Shown piece by piece: positions 25,051 through 37,739 of a stretch of 64,000 bases of DNA; position 1 is the stretch's first letter, and the number at the start of each line of letters is the position of its first letter. The stretch covers positions 9,734,001-9,798,000 of the forward strand of contig NC_060024.1 in assembly GCF_021134715.1 (NCBI RefSeq), given 5' to 3'. The position numbers and the translations under genes are program-made. Source of the stretch: Daphnia pulex. Taxonomy: Eukaryota; Arthropoda; Branchiopoda; Diplostraca; Daphniidae. Below the pieces are notes generated by a model. That model was not told the origin of the DNA. It ran no database searches and saw nothing but the letters and a program-made list of their open reading frames with translations.

Positions 25051-28000
25051 TGATGATGATCCTTCCACCTATTTAAAAAAAAATAAGAAGAAAAAAGATG
25101 AGCTCCCCCCCTTTTCACCGATGATTATTATTCCTGTTGTTTGCCTGTAAATAGTCAAGGATGGCGATTGATTAAAATAATTGAACCGGAGAGTATTTGT
25201 GTGTGTACAGTGCACACCGTTTCTTCCTTTTTTTTTTTTTTTGCTACCCCGTAGCCCCAGGATCTGCTATTGTTTATTTTCCTGTCTAATCGATCTGAAA
25301 AGGTGTTGGCTTTTTTTCTCTTACACCCGGAACGGGAAAGAAGAAGAAAAAAGAAGAAGTTGTAATCATAAACGAGAAACGCCGGGCTGTCAAGAAAAGG
25401 AAACGCAGCGCAGAGATAATAACAAATAACAGGATCCGTTTTGCAGAGAGAGAGAGAGAGACTTTACGGCGTTGTGTGTGTGGGTATAAATAAATCACGT
25501 TATTGGAGGGAAACTGCATCAGATGGCGCTGAGGGCTTCGGAGATTCACTCGCCAGCAGAGAGAAAACGGGAAAATGATTTGCGGGATCCTCTCGGCGCC
25601 GTTGTTGCAAAGGCAAATGGATTCGATTGAGGGCGGGATTATATGGAGCCTTTGACTTTATTCTCGAAAACAAAAAGAAAACAAAAAAATCCGTTTGTAT
25701 AAACACACAAGTCTCTCTCTTTTCCTGTCGTCTACTCTTTATGGAAATCATAACGAGAAAAGAGAAAAAAAGGAAAATCCCTTAGATCTTTCTGCAGATT
25801 GCTCCGCACGAAAAACAAAAGAGGCTCGACTCACACATGTACTTCAATATTTTTTGTTTGGGGGGAAGAGGTTTTTTTAGATATGCCAATCCAGGGCTCG
25901 GTGTATATTTTATCCATCCCGAAACGAAGATTGAATTTGATTTCATTTTTTTGTTTTTTGTTTCATGTGTCAACTCTACCTCGTTTCAATGTCTGCACAA
26001 ATGTTTTATGATTATTAAAGAAAAGAAAAGAATGAAACCATTTTGAATATGTAACTGTGTCTATTCGCCCCCACAACCCCAACCCTCTGTCTATTTATAT
26101 GTATGCAGGCAATCTCCATATGCAAATGTTTTGTGCACGTATATAATACTGCGCGGCCTTCTCTCCCATCTCCTGTTAGATTTTGCGGGATTTTCTATCC
26201 GCTCATTTCGCTGGCTCTATCCAACAAGAGGATCAAAACAGGAAAGAAAGTTCCCCATAATTTAAAATCGGAGCATTTTTGTAAAAATCAGGTCGCCGAG
26301 TTCCGTTGCGAGTCCTTCGTTGACTCTCTCACGCGCGTAGGGGAAATGATTTTAATAAGTGATGAGGTTAATGGAACTAAATTTCCCACACATCGCGGAA
26401 TGGCAGACGGTGTTAAATAAATCAGAAGGGAAAACAGAGAAATTATAGATTCCTCTTTTATGCAATAACTAAATAAGTATACTCTATAACACTTGACGAT
26501 GCTGTATTCCCGACCGGAAAGTTTCGTGATAAAAATTCTGAATCGCTAAATCATTTATTATCATTTCTTCCTCTCTCCTTTATTTTATTTTTATTTGGTT
26601 TGGTTGAATTTCCAGCAGTTGCCGAGACAACGGAGACGAAACCATAAACGTCAATTTCATTATTAGGACTTGGCGTTCAATGTATAAATAGCGATCCGGG
26701 GGCGATGAGAATTTGAAATTCAATTTTACCAATTCCGCTTCTTCCTTTTTTTGAAATCCTGTCACGGATTTTGCGGCATGATACACACCAAGAGGGGGGG
26801 GGGAATAAAGAATTGAATTCGACTGCTTCCGGTGATTTTAAAATGAGCTGCTTTTTCGGTTTTCCTTGTCCTATACGCATAACTTCCGTTGTTGCCTTTT
26901 TCTAAAAAAATGAAATCTTTGCGTGTATAAATATAAATAAACTATTATGACGTCATCTCTCAATGAAGATTAGACACGTTCAATCAATTACCCACTTTCC
27001 ATACAAACATTCGTGATTAAGCTAATTTCATTCCTCAGAAAAATGATTAGCCGATTGAAATCTAGCGCGGCTTTTATTAGATCAGGATGTTGTGCCAATA
27101 AATTGAAAAGGTAAATACCTATCTACGTGCCACCGCCGACGACGTGAAATTTAAATAAATACAGGAGAGCGCTTATAATATTATTATATCCACTCATTCT
27201 ACCTGTGCTTCTTCGTCTATATAATCGTCGAGCGTGCCACCCAGTTCTCCAGCACTGCAGTCATTCCGATTTGCATGGATTGATGTCAGAGCCGAGTCCG
27301 GTGTATAACTTTCCATCGGTAAAAGAAGAAAAGAAAAGAAAAAAAAAGGTTTAAAATGGAGGATGCCAACAAATCGTATAATAAAAAAGAAAAAATGTTG
27401 TATAGGCCATCATATCATATATATATGGAACACGACAAGGACGAAGCTTGACTCGGCCGGTTCGATACAGACGTGTGTGTGTGTGTGTTTCAGGTGGAAA
27501 ACAATAATAGAAGAAGAAGGTACAACCCCGGCTGTGCACAAGACGGGAAAAAAAGTTTCCATTGGGGGGGTTACACGCAAACAAGTGATCGACTACAAAC
27601 ATTGAAAATATATATAACCCCAGACCAGTATATAGCAGCACAGCACAGTGGGTTTCCTTGTGATGCCAATGATGCATGCCGGCGACGCATTTGTGTGTCT
27701 CCTTGTTCTATATACTCGTCTACTACTACTACAGTCTTCTTCTTCTTCTTCTTCCAGCGGCGGAGTAATATCCATATCAAATGTGTTTATATGCACACAC
27801 AGAGAAAGAGAAGAAGAAGAAGAAGCCGGTCGACTTTCTCTCTACTTAGTCCAAAAGTTTCCCATTCTCAGTTGAGTGAAACTCCCAAAGTAGTGGAGGG
27901 GCTAATTAACGTTCTACCAGCATGTCTTCTTGAACCTGCACTATATGGCTGTGGTCATGTCGTCGACGGACGACCGGCAGCAGCAGCAGCGCAAATCCGC

Positions 28001-31000
28001 AATATATAATAAGCCAAAAACTGATGTATAGATGCGCTACTATATTATAAGCTTATTAGACTATACGTTTCGGTCTATGCATATTTTAGTCTACTTTAGT
28101 ATAAATCTATTTATTTTAAAGCTGCTTATTAGAGATTTCCATCAGTCACGCAGCAGCCGGAACCAAAAAAAGGAATGAGAAAATATATCTTTTGTTTTAA
28201 CTGTGCGTATTATACAAATGTTGGAACTTATCCACGCGTGACAGTTGGATAATTACCCCAGTCAAATAGTTGACATAAACCCCGGCAACTGATTTGATAT
28301 ATATCCTTTGAAATTGTTGTTTTTTCCCCTCTCTCTCGTCGTCTTTTGACGTGTGTTTTTTTCAAAACTGGCATCTTTTTCTGGTTGACAGGAGTTTGTA
28401 ATATATCTTGGACGTGTATAGGTGTATACACACACGCTAATGCAGTAATGAGAGTTTTCAGAGGGGGGGCCATCTACTACTGTATGTATATGAAGAAATC
28501 AAAGGCTTCCTCGGTCTAATATCTGTTGCCGAGGTGAGCGGACGCCGCAGTTCAAATGAAACCTGAAAACTATTCATATTATCCTTTTTGGAAATGTAAA
28601 AATGTTGAGCTCCTTTTAGTGCTGACTTTTTTTTTTGTTAGAATATAATTGGTCTCTAAATACCCCTATGTACACACAGAGAGAGAATGTACTTTTATTT
28701 ATTTATTTTGAAAAAAATCTTTATGGACTCGTTACGGATCGCAGACAGATGCCAGCAGAGAGACGGATGGATCGATTGGGGTCATCGGAGGCGATCAAGC
28801 GCAACGCCATTGTCACCACCACCACTAGCACCACGGCGTCTCGTTGCAAGGAAAGTATAAGAAAAAAGGATCTATCTGGGCGCAGAGATGATGGAGAAAG
28901 CATTATCCCCATCAGGAGCGATCGTGACGAGCTTCTGCTGCTGCTGCTGCTATAGGAAAGTCTAAAATGTGTGCGATGAGGAGAAAACGGGAAAAGAAAC
29001 AAATCGGATACTGGGAATGAACGACCGTACGTCTTTCCCCTTTTTTCTTCTTTTATATTCCCGCGATTCTTTTCCTCCTTCCGGCTCAACTGACATTCAC
29101 AGACAAGAGAGAGAGAGACACGCAGAGATTATATAGCGCGGAACAGATGGAAAAGAAGAAGAAGAAAAAAAGGCGCGGAGCTTCAAAAAAATAAAAAAAA
29201 GATATACACAAAATAAAAAAAGGAGAGAAAACGGTTGGGGGTGTGACACTTGCAGCCGCGTCGTCAAGATTATCCCGCCCCGATATATATATACTCCGCA
29301 CACACAATGATAAAAAAGAAAATAAAAAGAGACTAAATAAATAAATAGATTTTCTTCTTCTTCTTCTTGTGTGTGGAAAAGAAAACTAACACGACATTGA
29401 CATTTGTTTACTTTCTCTTCCTTCTCAGTCGAGTCTGCTATATATGTGTCGTTGTGTGATGCCGAGATGATTGTGTTATTGCGGCGAAAGAGAGAGAAGA
29501 AAAAATAACCGGCCCGTGATGCTCATCTTGTATCGATAAAACTCTCTCGTCTATATACCCCCCGTCCTTTTGTATTATTATTTTCTTATTCTCTTATTGT
29601 ATTAATCGATAGAAAACACACAGGGGAGGGGGTACTACTTCCACGACGACGTGTGTATAGTTTTTCTACAACTGGGCTCTAGTTTTGACGGTATTAATAT
29701 TACTCTCCGGATACACAAAGCTCGACGATACAGTGAGAGGCTTTCTGCTGCTGATCATACGAGGAGGAATCCCCCCCCCCCTTTGGCTTTTTGTTAAAAG
29801 AATAGCGCCCCATTCTCTTTCAGGGGGTTATTTTATATCGGTAACACGGCAAGAGTCGATTATGTTATGTGAATCGGCCAGGTGCTAGTTTGTGCGATCG
29901 GCAAAAGAAACGAACCCCTTTTTGATTCCCCCCCTCTTTTCATTCCGAGTGGGGTAGTACACACACAACACTCAAGTGACACATGGTCTATACAAACTAC
30001 CCCACCCACTTCCAGTTGAATAGGAAAAAAAAGGTAATCAATCGATGAACTTTTTGACTCGTATCAATCAAAGGACTTTTTCGACGACGTCGTTTCAATC
30101 AATAAGTTTCGATTGAAGGCCGCGTCACACATAGCATCTCGTCGTCGTATAATGAGAGCCCTTGTATTATGCGTAATGGAATCCAGTCAATCTTCTTATT
30201 ATTACATCAAATCCCTACTCCTTGAATTGGATTATTTGAATGGGGGGGAAAAGATTTCACTCGTGGAGTACAGCGGACAGCACCGAAAATCCATTCGATT
30301 ACAGTCAATTAACCAAGGCGCACCATCACCTTGCACAACATCAATGTCCATTAAGGGGGCCGCAGAGCCAAAGGGAGAAGATTATCGTGTCTGCTGCTCT
30401 GACGTTGTGCTGCCCACCCCATTCCTCCTCCGCCCGGAATAGAAGGATCGCATCAATGGGCGTCTGGTGATCCATCTCGTTACACACACGGGCCCCGAAT
30501 CTCTGGCTGTTGGCTGTCCTTTACTGGCAATCAGCCGGCGATACGTTAATATAGGCAGCTAGGATGTGTGTGTGTGTGTCTTATTATTTCATGCGGCTAA
30601 TCACGCGCAATGCCGAATAGCGGAAAAAGATCAACTTTTCATATTACTTCCACGTTCAAGATATATATTTTGTGATTTTCTTTCCACACACAAATTCATA
30701 TATGACGGTCCGTACACACATAGTCTAAGATGCTTTGTAGTGATTACATTTCGTGATCGGGAGATGATTGGATTGGGGAAATAAAAAAAAGGTAAAGGAA
30801 TCAAGGATTCATCAGCTGATGGATTTGCAGCTAGGACATTTCTAGGAAAATGAAATAAATCTTGACAAACATACGTACTACCTAAAAGTGACGGGACAAT
30901 ATTTGTTTGTTTGTTTTTAAAAAAAGAAATCTGACAACACTGTTATGCAACTGTGAAATTCGACTCGACAGAATATCGTCTGTAGTATAGTTCTGCTAGT

Positions 31001-31356
31001 GGTATGGTTCTATGGCATGCTGGTTAGTGCGCCTGTCACGCGGGAAATGGGGTGGAGAACTGACTGGGAAGTGGGTGGGGGGTTGGTGGGAGGGAGTGAG
31101 CTAATAGATAGATAAAACCAGGACACCGGTTGGAAGCACGGGCTCAGTTTGAATCCCAACTTGGAGTGAGCAACTTGTCAACGACATTTATTAGACAAAC
31201 ATTCGATAGATAGATATTCTCTCAGCTGACAGCTGTCACTTTTGGTTTATAGAACACAGCACTGTAAGCAGTTTGGAGAGAATTTCGTGTGGCAGTGCAC
31301 AGACATTTCGTGAATAATAATAATATAGAAACGGACCGATCCAGGCTTCCAATGCA
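25051..31356. other. Large non-coding region between the two DIP-like genes
   Basis: About 6.3 kb that holds the 3' UTR of gene 1 and the upstream region of gene 2. Simple repeats are frequent: GA units at about 25446-25462, GT at 27473-27488, CTT at 27735-27754 and again near 29351-29368, and CTG near 28935. A tRNA-like segment lies near 31.0 kb. I found no open frame with protein-family signal. Confidence 0.5.
30996..31176 (+). ncRNA. tRNA-derived (SINE-like) or degenerate tRNA segment
   Basis: Positions 31011-31046 read like the D-arm and anticodon arm of a tRNA: an A-box-like CTGGTTAGTGCG followed by GCCTGTCACGCGGG, which closely matches the anticodon arm of tRNA-Asp (GTC). About 90 bp later, GGCTCAGTTTGAATCCC (from 31141) resembles a T-arm B box. 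Normal tRNA spacing is about 30-40 bp, so this is either a tRNA-head SINE, a tRNA with an insertion, or a pseudogene. It lies about 180 bp upstream of the start codon of DIP-like gene 2. Confidence 0.35.
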
Positions 31357-34300
31357 ATGGATTATTGGATGAGAGCGACCAGATTGACTCGGTGTGGCAG
31401 TTGGTGCTGCTGGGACGTCGTCGTCGTCGTGGTGGCCGTCACCTTGGCTGGTGCCGGATGGTTGGCCGACGCTTCATCCGTCGATGACTTCCGCTATTTC
31501 CCCAACGGTATGTGTGTCGTTTTTCTTCTTACATAAAGATGCTATCCATCATTTTTCATTCCGGGATATGTGTGACGTTGTGTTCCCAGCACCCCCCCAC
31601 CAGTAGTAATTAACAGTTGAGCACATGGGACTAACTAACTAACTCCGCCCGTAAATAGTCACGGAGGCACGTAGATATTCCCAGTTTGCAGCGCTAATAT
31701 GTCCGCCAAACTTTCCATTTTAAACGACGGAATAGAAAGAAGTAGAAGCCCGGATGGAAAATGAAGGTGTCGGATTGCACTTCTTCCGGTGTGTGTGTCC
31801 AAAAAAGGATACAAGAAGGAAGGAAACCCTCTTCTTATTCTCATGTCTTATAAGATAAGAAATAAGAAGAGCAAGAGAGATAGCTACTTTTCAGGCGGGT
31901 GGGGGGAGAGTCCAGGGGGGGAGCTGTTGACTCACTTGACTCCAGTGAAAAAAAACTTTCCGTCAAGTAGTTTGGCTGCTGCTGCTGCTGTTGAATTCAT
32001 TTCTAGACCCGATCACTCACATGGTCGTCTGTCTCGCTCTCTCGCTCTCTCCATTGAAAAGAAATCATTCGAGAAACTGCCAACAGTTGAACAAAGTTAT
32101 CAGTCGACAGCTAGGCGGAAGGGGGTAGTAGCTATAGCTATACACAGTTTATAGAATATAGTGTGTCCCTTTTTTTTTTTTAGTAATCTAGTACTTTTCA
32201 CTTTCTTCCTGGTATTATATATATAAAAGGCCGGCCGATATTATATAGAGAGAAGGCCGCCAACTTATTTTCAATTGTCACTTGCAGTAAGACGGATCGG
32301 TTCTTTTCTCTTTCTTCTTTTTGGGGGTGTTGGGTGGTGGGGGAGGCTGTCGTCGTCCTTATCCGTCTGCCAATGACGTCTGCCCCCCCAAGTCATCAAG
32401 ATGTGAAACTCTTAATACAACAAAACCTAACCTCCTATACCCGCTAGATCAAGATTGAGATACTATTCCTTAGAAGAAAAGAATAAGTCTCGGCTGCTTT
32501 TGAATAAATATGCAAGAGGGTGGGTGAAAAACAATTGTAAAACGTGAGACTCGTTTGATCCAGCGGCCTTGTGCGCGCACTATCCAGCTAAGAGAGAGTG
32601 AGTAAAACGCGCTCGGGATTTGTCGTCACAAAATCCCGGCATCATTTCACTTGTCCGCCGAGGTATATAGAACAACAAGACTGGGACATCGATCCAGGAC
32701 CCCTCCAGACGTACAGGGAATAACAGATATCTATATCTCAATTGAAAGTCGATTCAATATAATTCGGCGGTTGTTTTATACTATATATCTATTTCCACAC
32801 CGCAACACGAAAGAAAGAAAGAGAGAAGAAAAAAAGTGATTTGTTCCCGGAAAAACCTCATCTTCTTATCTCTCCCGGCCGATTCCGGCCCATTGTTTTT
32901 TCTTTCTTTCTTCCATTGTTTTCCAGACGTGTGTTGTCCGTGTGTGCCAAATCCCATTAGGCGTTTGGGGGCCGGCTATAGTACTGGTGTAGTATCTATA
33001 TGAGAAGAAGGGAGAGCGATAAACTAAAAAAAAGCTTTCTGGGTTCAAAACATAACGAACACCAACAGGACAGCGGAGACGAAAACAACAAGAGAAAAAT
33101 CACGGCATTCGAAAAAAACAACGACAACAACAACCGTCCGTGATTAGACGCACGGCAGAGCGTTCGTGTTGACGGAGCGTCGCAATCTGATCAGTTCGTT
33201 TATGCCTGCGGGTCTTCTCCACATTGACGAGTCAAGAAAAAGAAAAGATACTAGACGACACAAATGTTACGTTAGTTGTTTCTTTTATTTGAACGACGAC
33301 GAAGGGGGGCAACTTGTACGATTTCCGCCCCTCCACCTTCTTATTCCACCGGGCAGACGGAAATGAAAACGGTGAGCCAACGGCTTCCTCCTCATCCCGC
33401 CGTGTCACTCTTTTATTCCAATCATCATCTTAATTCTTATAGAATCGCTTGGTCGTCGTTGGAGCGCATCTTCCGTCTGTTGATTTTGATGGATGACTTT
33501 TGGCCCGGGGAAGATAAACAGAGACAAAATTCGATTAGTCCCGCCGAGTAGTTTTGTTTTCTTCTCCCGTTTTTATTATTTTTATTATTATTGGACCAAG
33601 TGGTTGGACTTTGTTTTGATATCGGGTCGTCCCACCTGGAGCCTGTCGTTGTGATGGTCGTTGCAATCGGACGTGATGTATATTACGTGCTGACAATTTT
33701 CTTTTATTATATATTATTTCACGACGGGCCGAAACAAAAATAAAAAATTCCCGAACGAGAGAGAGAGAGAAAATGGACGCAGGAAATTGCCGCCCGGAAT
33801 GGAATCGGCTGGAGGGGCAATCTCCGCGCTGTAAACGATTGGCTTTTTTTCCTAGAAAAAGAAAGAAAGAAAAAGTGTGACAGATAAAATAAAACAAACG
33901 TCCCCCCCCCCCCATCACACCCCATCAGAAAAATATAACTTTCTTCTCTCCCACCACCAAAACCAGATTGGATTAATCCATTAGGGCGATTAGAAGACAA
34001 ATATTTCATTTTGAAATTGATGATTTTTTCTTTTCTCTTAGACAGTCGGTGAATTCGAGCGGGAAGCGTTTGAGATAGTTCCGGGAGTTATTGATCACGG
34101 CGGGATTTTCCTAGTCTGAGAGAGAGAGACATTTTTGAAATTTGTATAGCATTCCGTTAAAAGGTCGAATCAGTTAAAAGAAATGTGATTTATAAATGGG
34201 GAAACCCATTAGCCGCGCGCCCGTCTCTATATATCGTTCGTCGAATCGTGAATGAGTCAACGATCCTAATGACTATCCCCCGCTCCTTCATGGCTTATAT

Positions 34301-37300
34301 AATAAATTTAAAAACGGGGCAATCATAATCTAATCATCTGTGCATATATATCTATACTCTAGGTACTGTATATGTTGTCTAGTGTACCCTTGCCATATAT
34401 GTGTGTTTAGTTATGCGTGTGTGGTCTAGTTGCTGGCGTCTACTTGAAAATTATTTACCGTTTGGCTGATTGAATTTAGAAGTGCCGACGTTCGCCAAAG
34501 AGATCGAGAACGCCACAGTGCCCGTCGGTCGTGAAGCCACCCTATCCTGCGTCATCTACAATCTCGGCAACTTCAAGGTAAAAATCAAACCAGCAGTTCA
34601 GGAGACGCCCATGAACGTGCGCGCATTTGTTTGTTTGTACGATTTTCACGATGTGTATATCTATTCCAACTCTTGAGCTCGGCTGATTAGTTTTTTTGGG
34701 TTTTTTTTATTTTCCTATTCCCGCCGACACACACGCGAAAAGGGAGCCGATAATAATTCAATAAAAAGATCGTTGGTCCCCGCCCACACGTCGTGTCTAG
34801 TTTCCCCCACCATTTCTCAAGTGGGGCCAGCGGAAATATTACGGACGGGCAAAAGAGTTTAAAAACGACACAATCCCTTTGATGTTACGAATGATCAAAA
34901 AACAAGAAAAAACAAGAAAAAAAAGAGAGAAATGTTTGAATTCGTTCAAACAGAAGTAAATAAGGATCACGATTTCCATTGCCGACCAACTACCAGTATA
35001 TATCTTATATCCCCCCCACTCTTCCCGAAAGTTAATTGAATTACAAATAATCAAAGAAAAACAAGATACATGTATATACAATTACAATAATGTCCAGGTG
35101 GCGTGGGTGAGGGTGGACACGCAAACGATCCTGACCATCGACGACATGGTGATCACGCGCAGCCAGCGGATTTCGGTCAGACACATGACGGACGCCAGCG
35201 TCGACTATCCCTATTACTTGCATCATCCTCATCAGCACGCCGGCCATCACAAGAACAACAACAGGAGTCTAACCGTTTCGGAAGGATCGGATCACCCCGG
35301 CAGCAGGAGGCAGGTGGCAGGAGCAGGAGCAGGAGCAGCAGGAGCCGGAGGCAGCATCCACAAGACTTGGCAGTTGATTATCCGTGAAGTCCAGTCATCC
35401 GACGCTGGATTATACGTCAGTTTGTTTTCAGGACAATGATCCTGTATAGGGCAACTCGTAATTAATCGAATGCTGATGAATGATTATTATTGATTGACAG
35501 ATGTGCCAGTTGAACACGGAGCCCATGACCAGTCACACGGCCTACCTCAGCGTGACAGGTATCGGATAGCGGCGTCGTATAGAGTCGGCCATTTGTGCCG
35601 GGGGATTTTGGAAACACTTTTTTTTTTGCTCCGGGATTTATGTATGCATGAGAGCATCTATAATAAGAGGATCAATCGTCTTCCCTTTCCCCTCCTTTAT
35701 GGATTTACGTACAGAAGCGGCTTTTTGTTCGATTTCTTTTGATTGGTTATTCCCGCTAAAAAGTTTTGTTTTATTTTTTCAACTGAATTTTTGTATTTGT
35801 TGTATTTGTTTTGTTTCATTCAGTTCCGCCGGATATCGTCGACAGCGAAAGTAGCGGTGACGTCATGGTCACCGAGGGACAAAACACGACGCTGAGATGC
35901 AGCGCCACCGGCCATCCGCTCCCGGTCATCACCTGGCGTCGTGAAGACGGCCGACCCATCCAGAATCACGGTATTTTTTTTCTTTTCTTTTCTTCTTGTC
36001 TGAAATTGAATTATTTACCCCGAGTAGTAGAAGTAGTAGTATATGCCTATACAGATTACTCTCTACGGTCTCAAATTTGATTATAGCCGTGACAGTCGAA
36101 GGATCGGTGCTGCATTTAACCCGAATACCCCGGCAGAATATCGGAGCTTACCTGTGCATAGGTAACTTATATACATCAACTATTCTCCCATGTCCCCTAT
36201 GAAGGGAGAAAGAAACATAAAGCTTTCTAAATTTCAGTTATTCATTGAATTTTTCTTTTTTTAAACTGCAGCGTCCAACGGAGTTCCTCCCAGTGTGTCC
36301 AAAAGGTTCATGTTGCGAGTTCAGTGTAAGTCAAACCTATCGGGAAAAACAAAATTGCCCTTTTTCTTTTTCCATCTGTCATGAGCGGGAGAGTCTCTCG
36401 ATGCGACGCGATGGACAATCGGCTGAAAAAATCAGAGTTTTTCGACTGCCATCGATTGAACGTGACTATGTTGTGTTTCGTTTCCCTTTTTTTTTCGTTT
36501 CGTTTCGTTTCGCTCTCACGCACACACCTCCCGCTCATAGACACGCACACCCAATATAGCTTTACAGTATAGAGAGTGTAGTATAGTGTAGTCGTCTGGA
36601 CGATTCAACCGAAAGTCGAAACGTTAATGATCCATCGGCTATATATATATGTTACACGAGAGAGTCCAACCTTTTTTTCTTCTTCTTCTTCTTTTTTGGG
36701 AATCGTTAGTCCCGCCAAGCGTCACGGCGACCAATCAACTGGTCGGGGCTCGGCAAGGAGACATTAACATCACATTAGAGTGCCATTGCGAGTCCTTCCC
36801 CAAGCCGGTGGTCTACTGGCTAAGGCACAGCACCGGAGATGTCGTCGTCAACGGTAACGTATATAGACCAACATGCAGACGTACATTTTAGAAATGGCAA
36901 CTGCCTTACTACTCTCCAATTTAAGACGTCCATAAATCTGGCTAGTAGTTCGTTTATTTCCTCCCCATTTCGATTGGGGAGGAAATAAATTTTGACGACA
37001 TTGTGTTTTTGACGTCACATGTGAATGAGACCTTCTGTCGTTGCAAGAAATCATTCCGGGCGGAGGAGGGTGTGTCGTATGACCCCCCGACCGACCGACC
37101 GACAGTATATATGTGAAACGCAATTCATATTTGATTAGGTGTCAAACATCGCGAGGAGAAGCGAGAGACGAACCACTACAAGGTCTCCATGCAGCTCGTC
37201 TTTCTCCACCTGGAACGCGAAGACTTTATGGCCTACCAGTGCGTCTGTCGCAATACGCTGGGCATTGCCGATTCGGTCGTCCGACTTTACCGTACGTCTC

Positions 37301-37739
37301 GATTGAATTTCGATTTTTATTATTTTTAAAATGTTCAATTCAAGAATTTTATTTGATTTTTTTATTGGGAAGAAATCCATCCGGTGGCTGACGATGGAGA
37401 CATGAACGAAGTTTACTCGGAAGCCGACCAGCAGGACGGCCGTGGAACGGGAAAAGAACAGCTTAGCAGCACCTGGGATGGTTAGTAATACATATATATA
37501 CATGTTATTGTGGTTGTACAATAGGATCGATGAATGTTGTCTGGTTGTACGCAGAGAAATCCAAGGACGACTCGTCCACCAAGAGATTGGCAGCCAATAA
37601 ACAGGCTTCCGCCAAGACTCAATTGGCCGTCGGCGGGCGGTCCAGCTCATCTGCTGTTGCAGCCTCGCAGTCACCTCCTCTCGGTTACCTGCTAGCGGCC
37701 ATTTCTCTGCTCCTAGTCTCGATGACAAAAACGAGATAG
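31357..37739 (+). CDS. DIP/lachesin-like three-Ig cell-surface protein 2
   Basis: Eleven exons (31357-31507, 34480-34577, 35098-35415, 35501-35558, 35824-35970, 36087-36161, 36272-36325, 36710-36853, 37139-37291, 37373-37480, 37555-37739) join in frame to 496 residues. The start precedes a signal segment ([19 protein letters not shown]). Ig1 has [21 protein letters not shown], then about 45 extra residues rich in His, Ala and Gly before [10 protein letters not shown]. Ig2 begins VPPDIV and has TWRREDGRP and [15 protein letters not shown]. Ig3 includes [13 protein letters not shown] and [11 protein letters not shown]. The hydrophobic end ([18 protein letters not shown]) suggests a GPI signal. 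The first intron is about 3 kb. It is a tandem paralog of gene 1; both keep the same order and phases for most introns. The expected role is Dpr-type adhesion at neuron surfaces, by family. Confidence 0.88.
36493..36513. repeat. (TTTCG)n short tandem repeat
   Basis: Several TTTCG units in the intron between exons 7 and 8 of DIP-like gene 2. Confidence 0.8.

Noticed and set aside
27473..28009. 178-codon plus-strand open frame
   Set aside because: It is made mostly of GT and CTT simple repeats and has no domain.
37135..37728. 197-codon open frame on the minus strand
   Set aside because: Antisense to the last exons of DIP-like gene 2; those exons explain the open frame.
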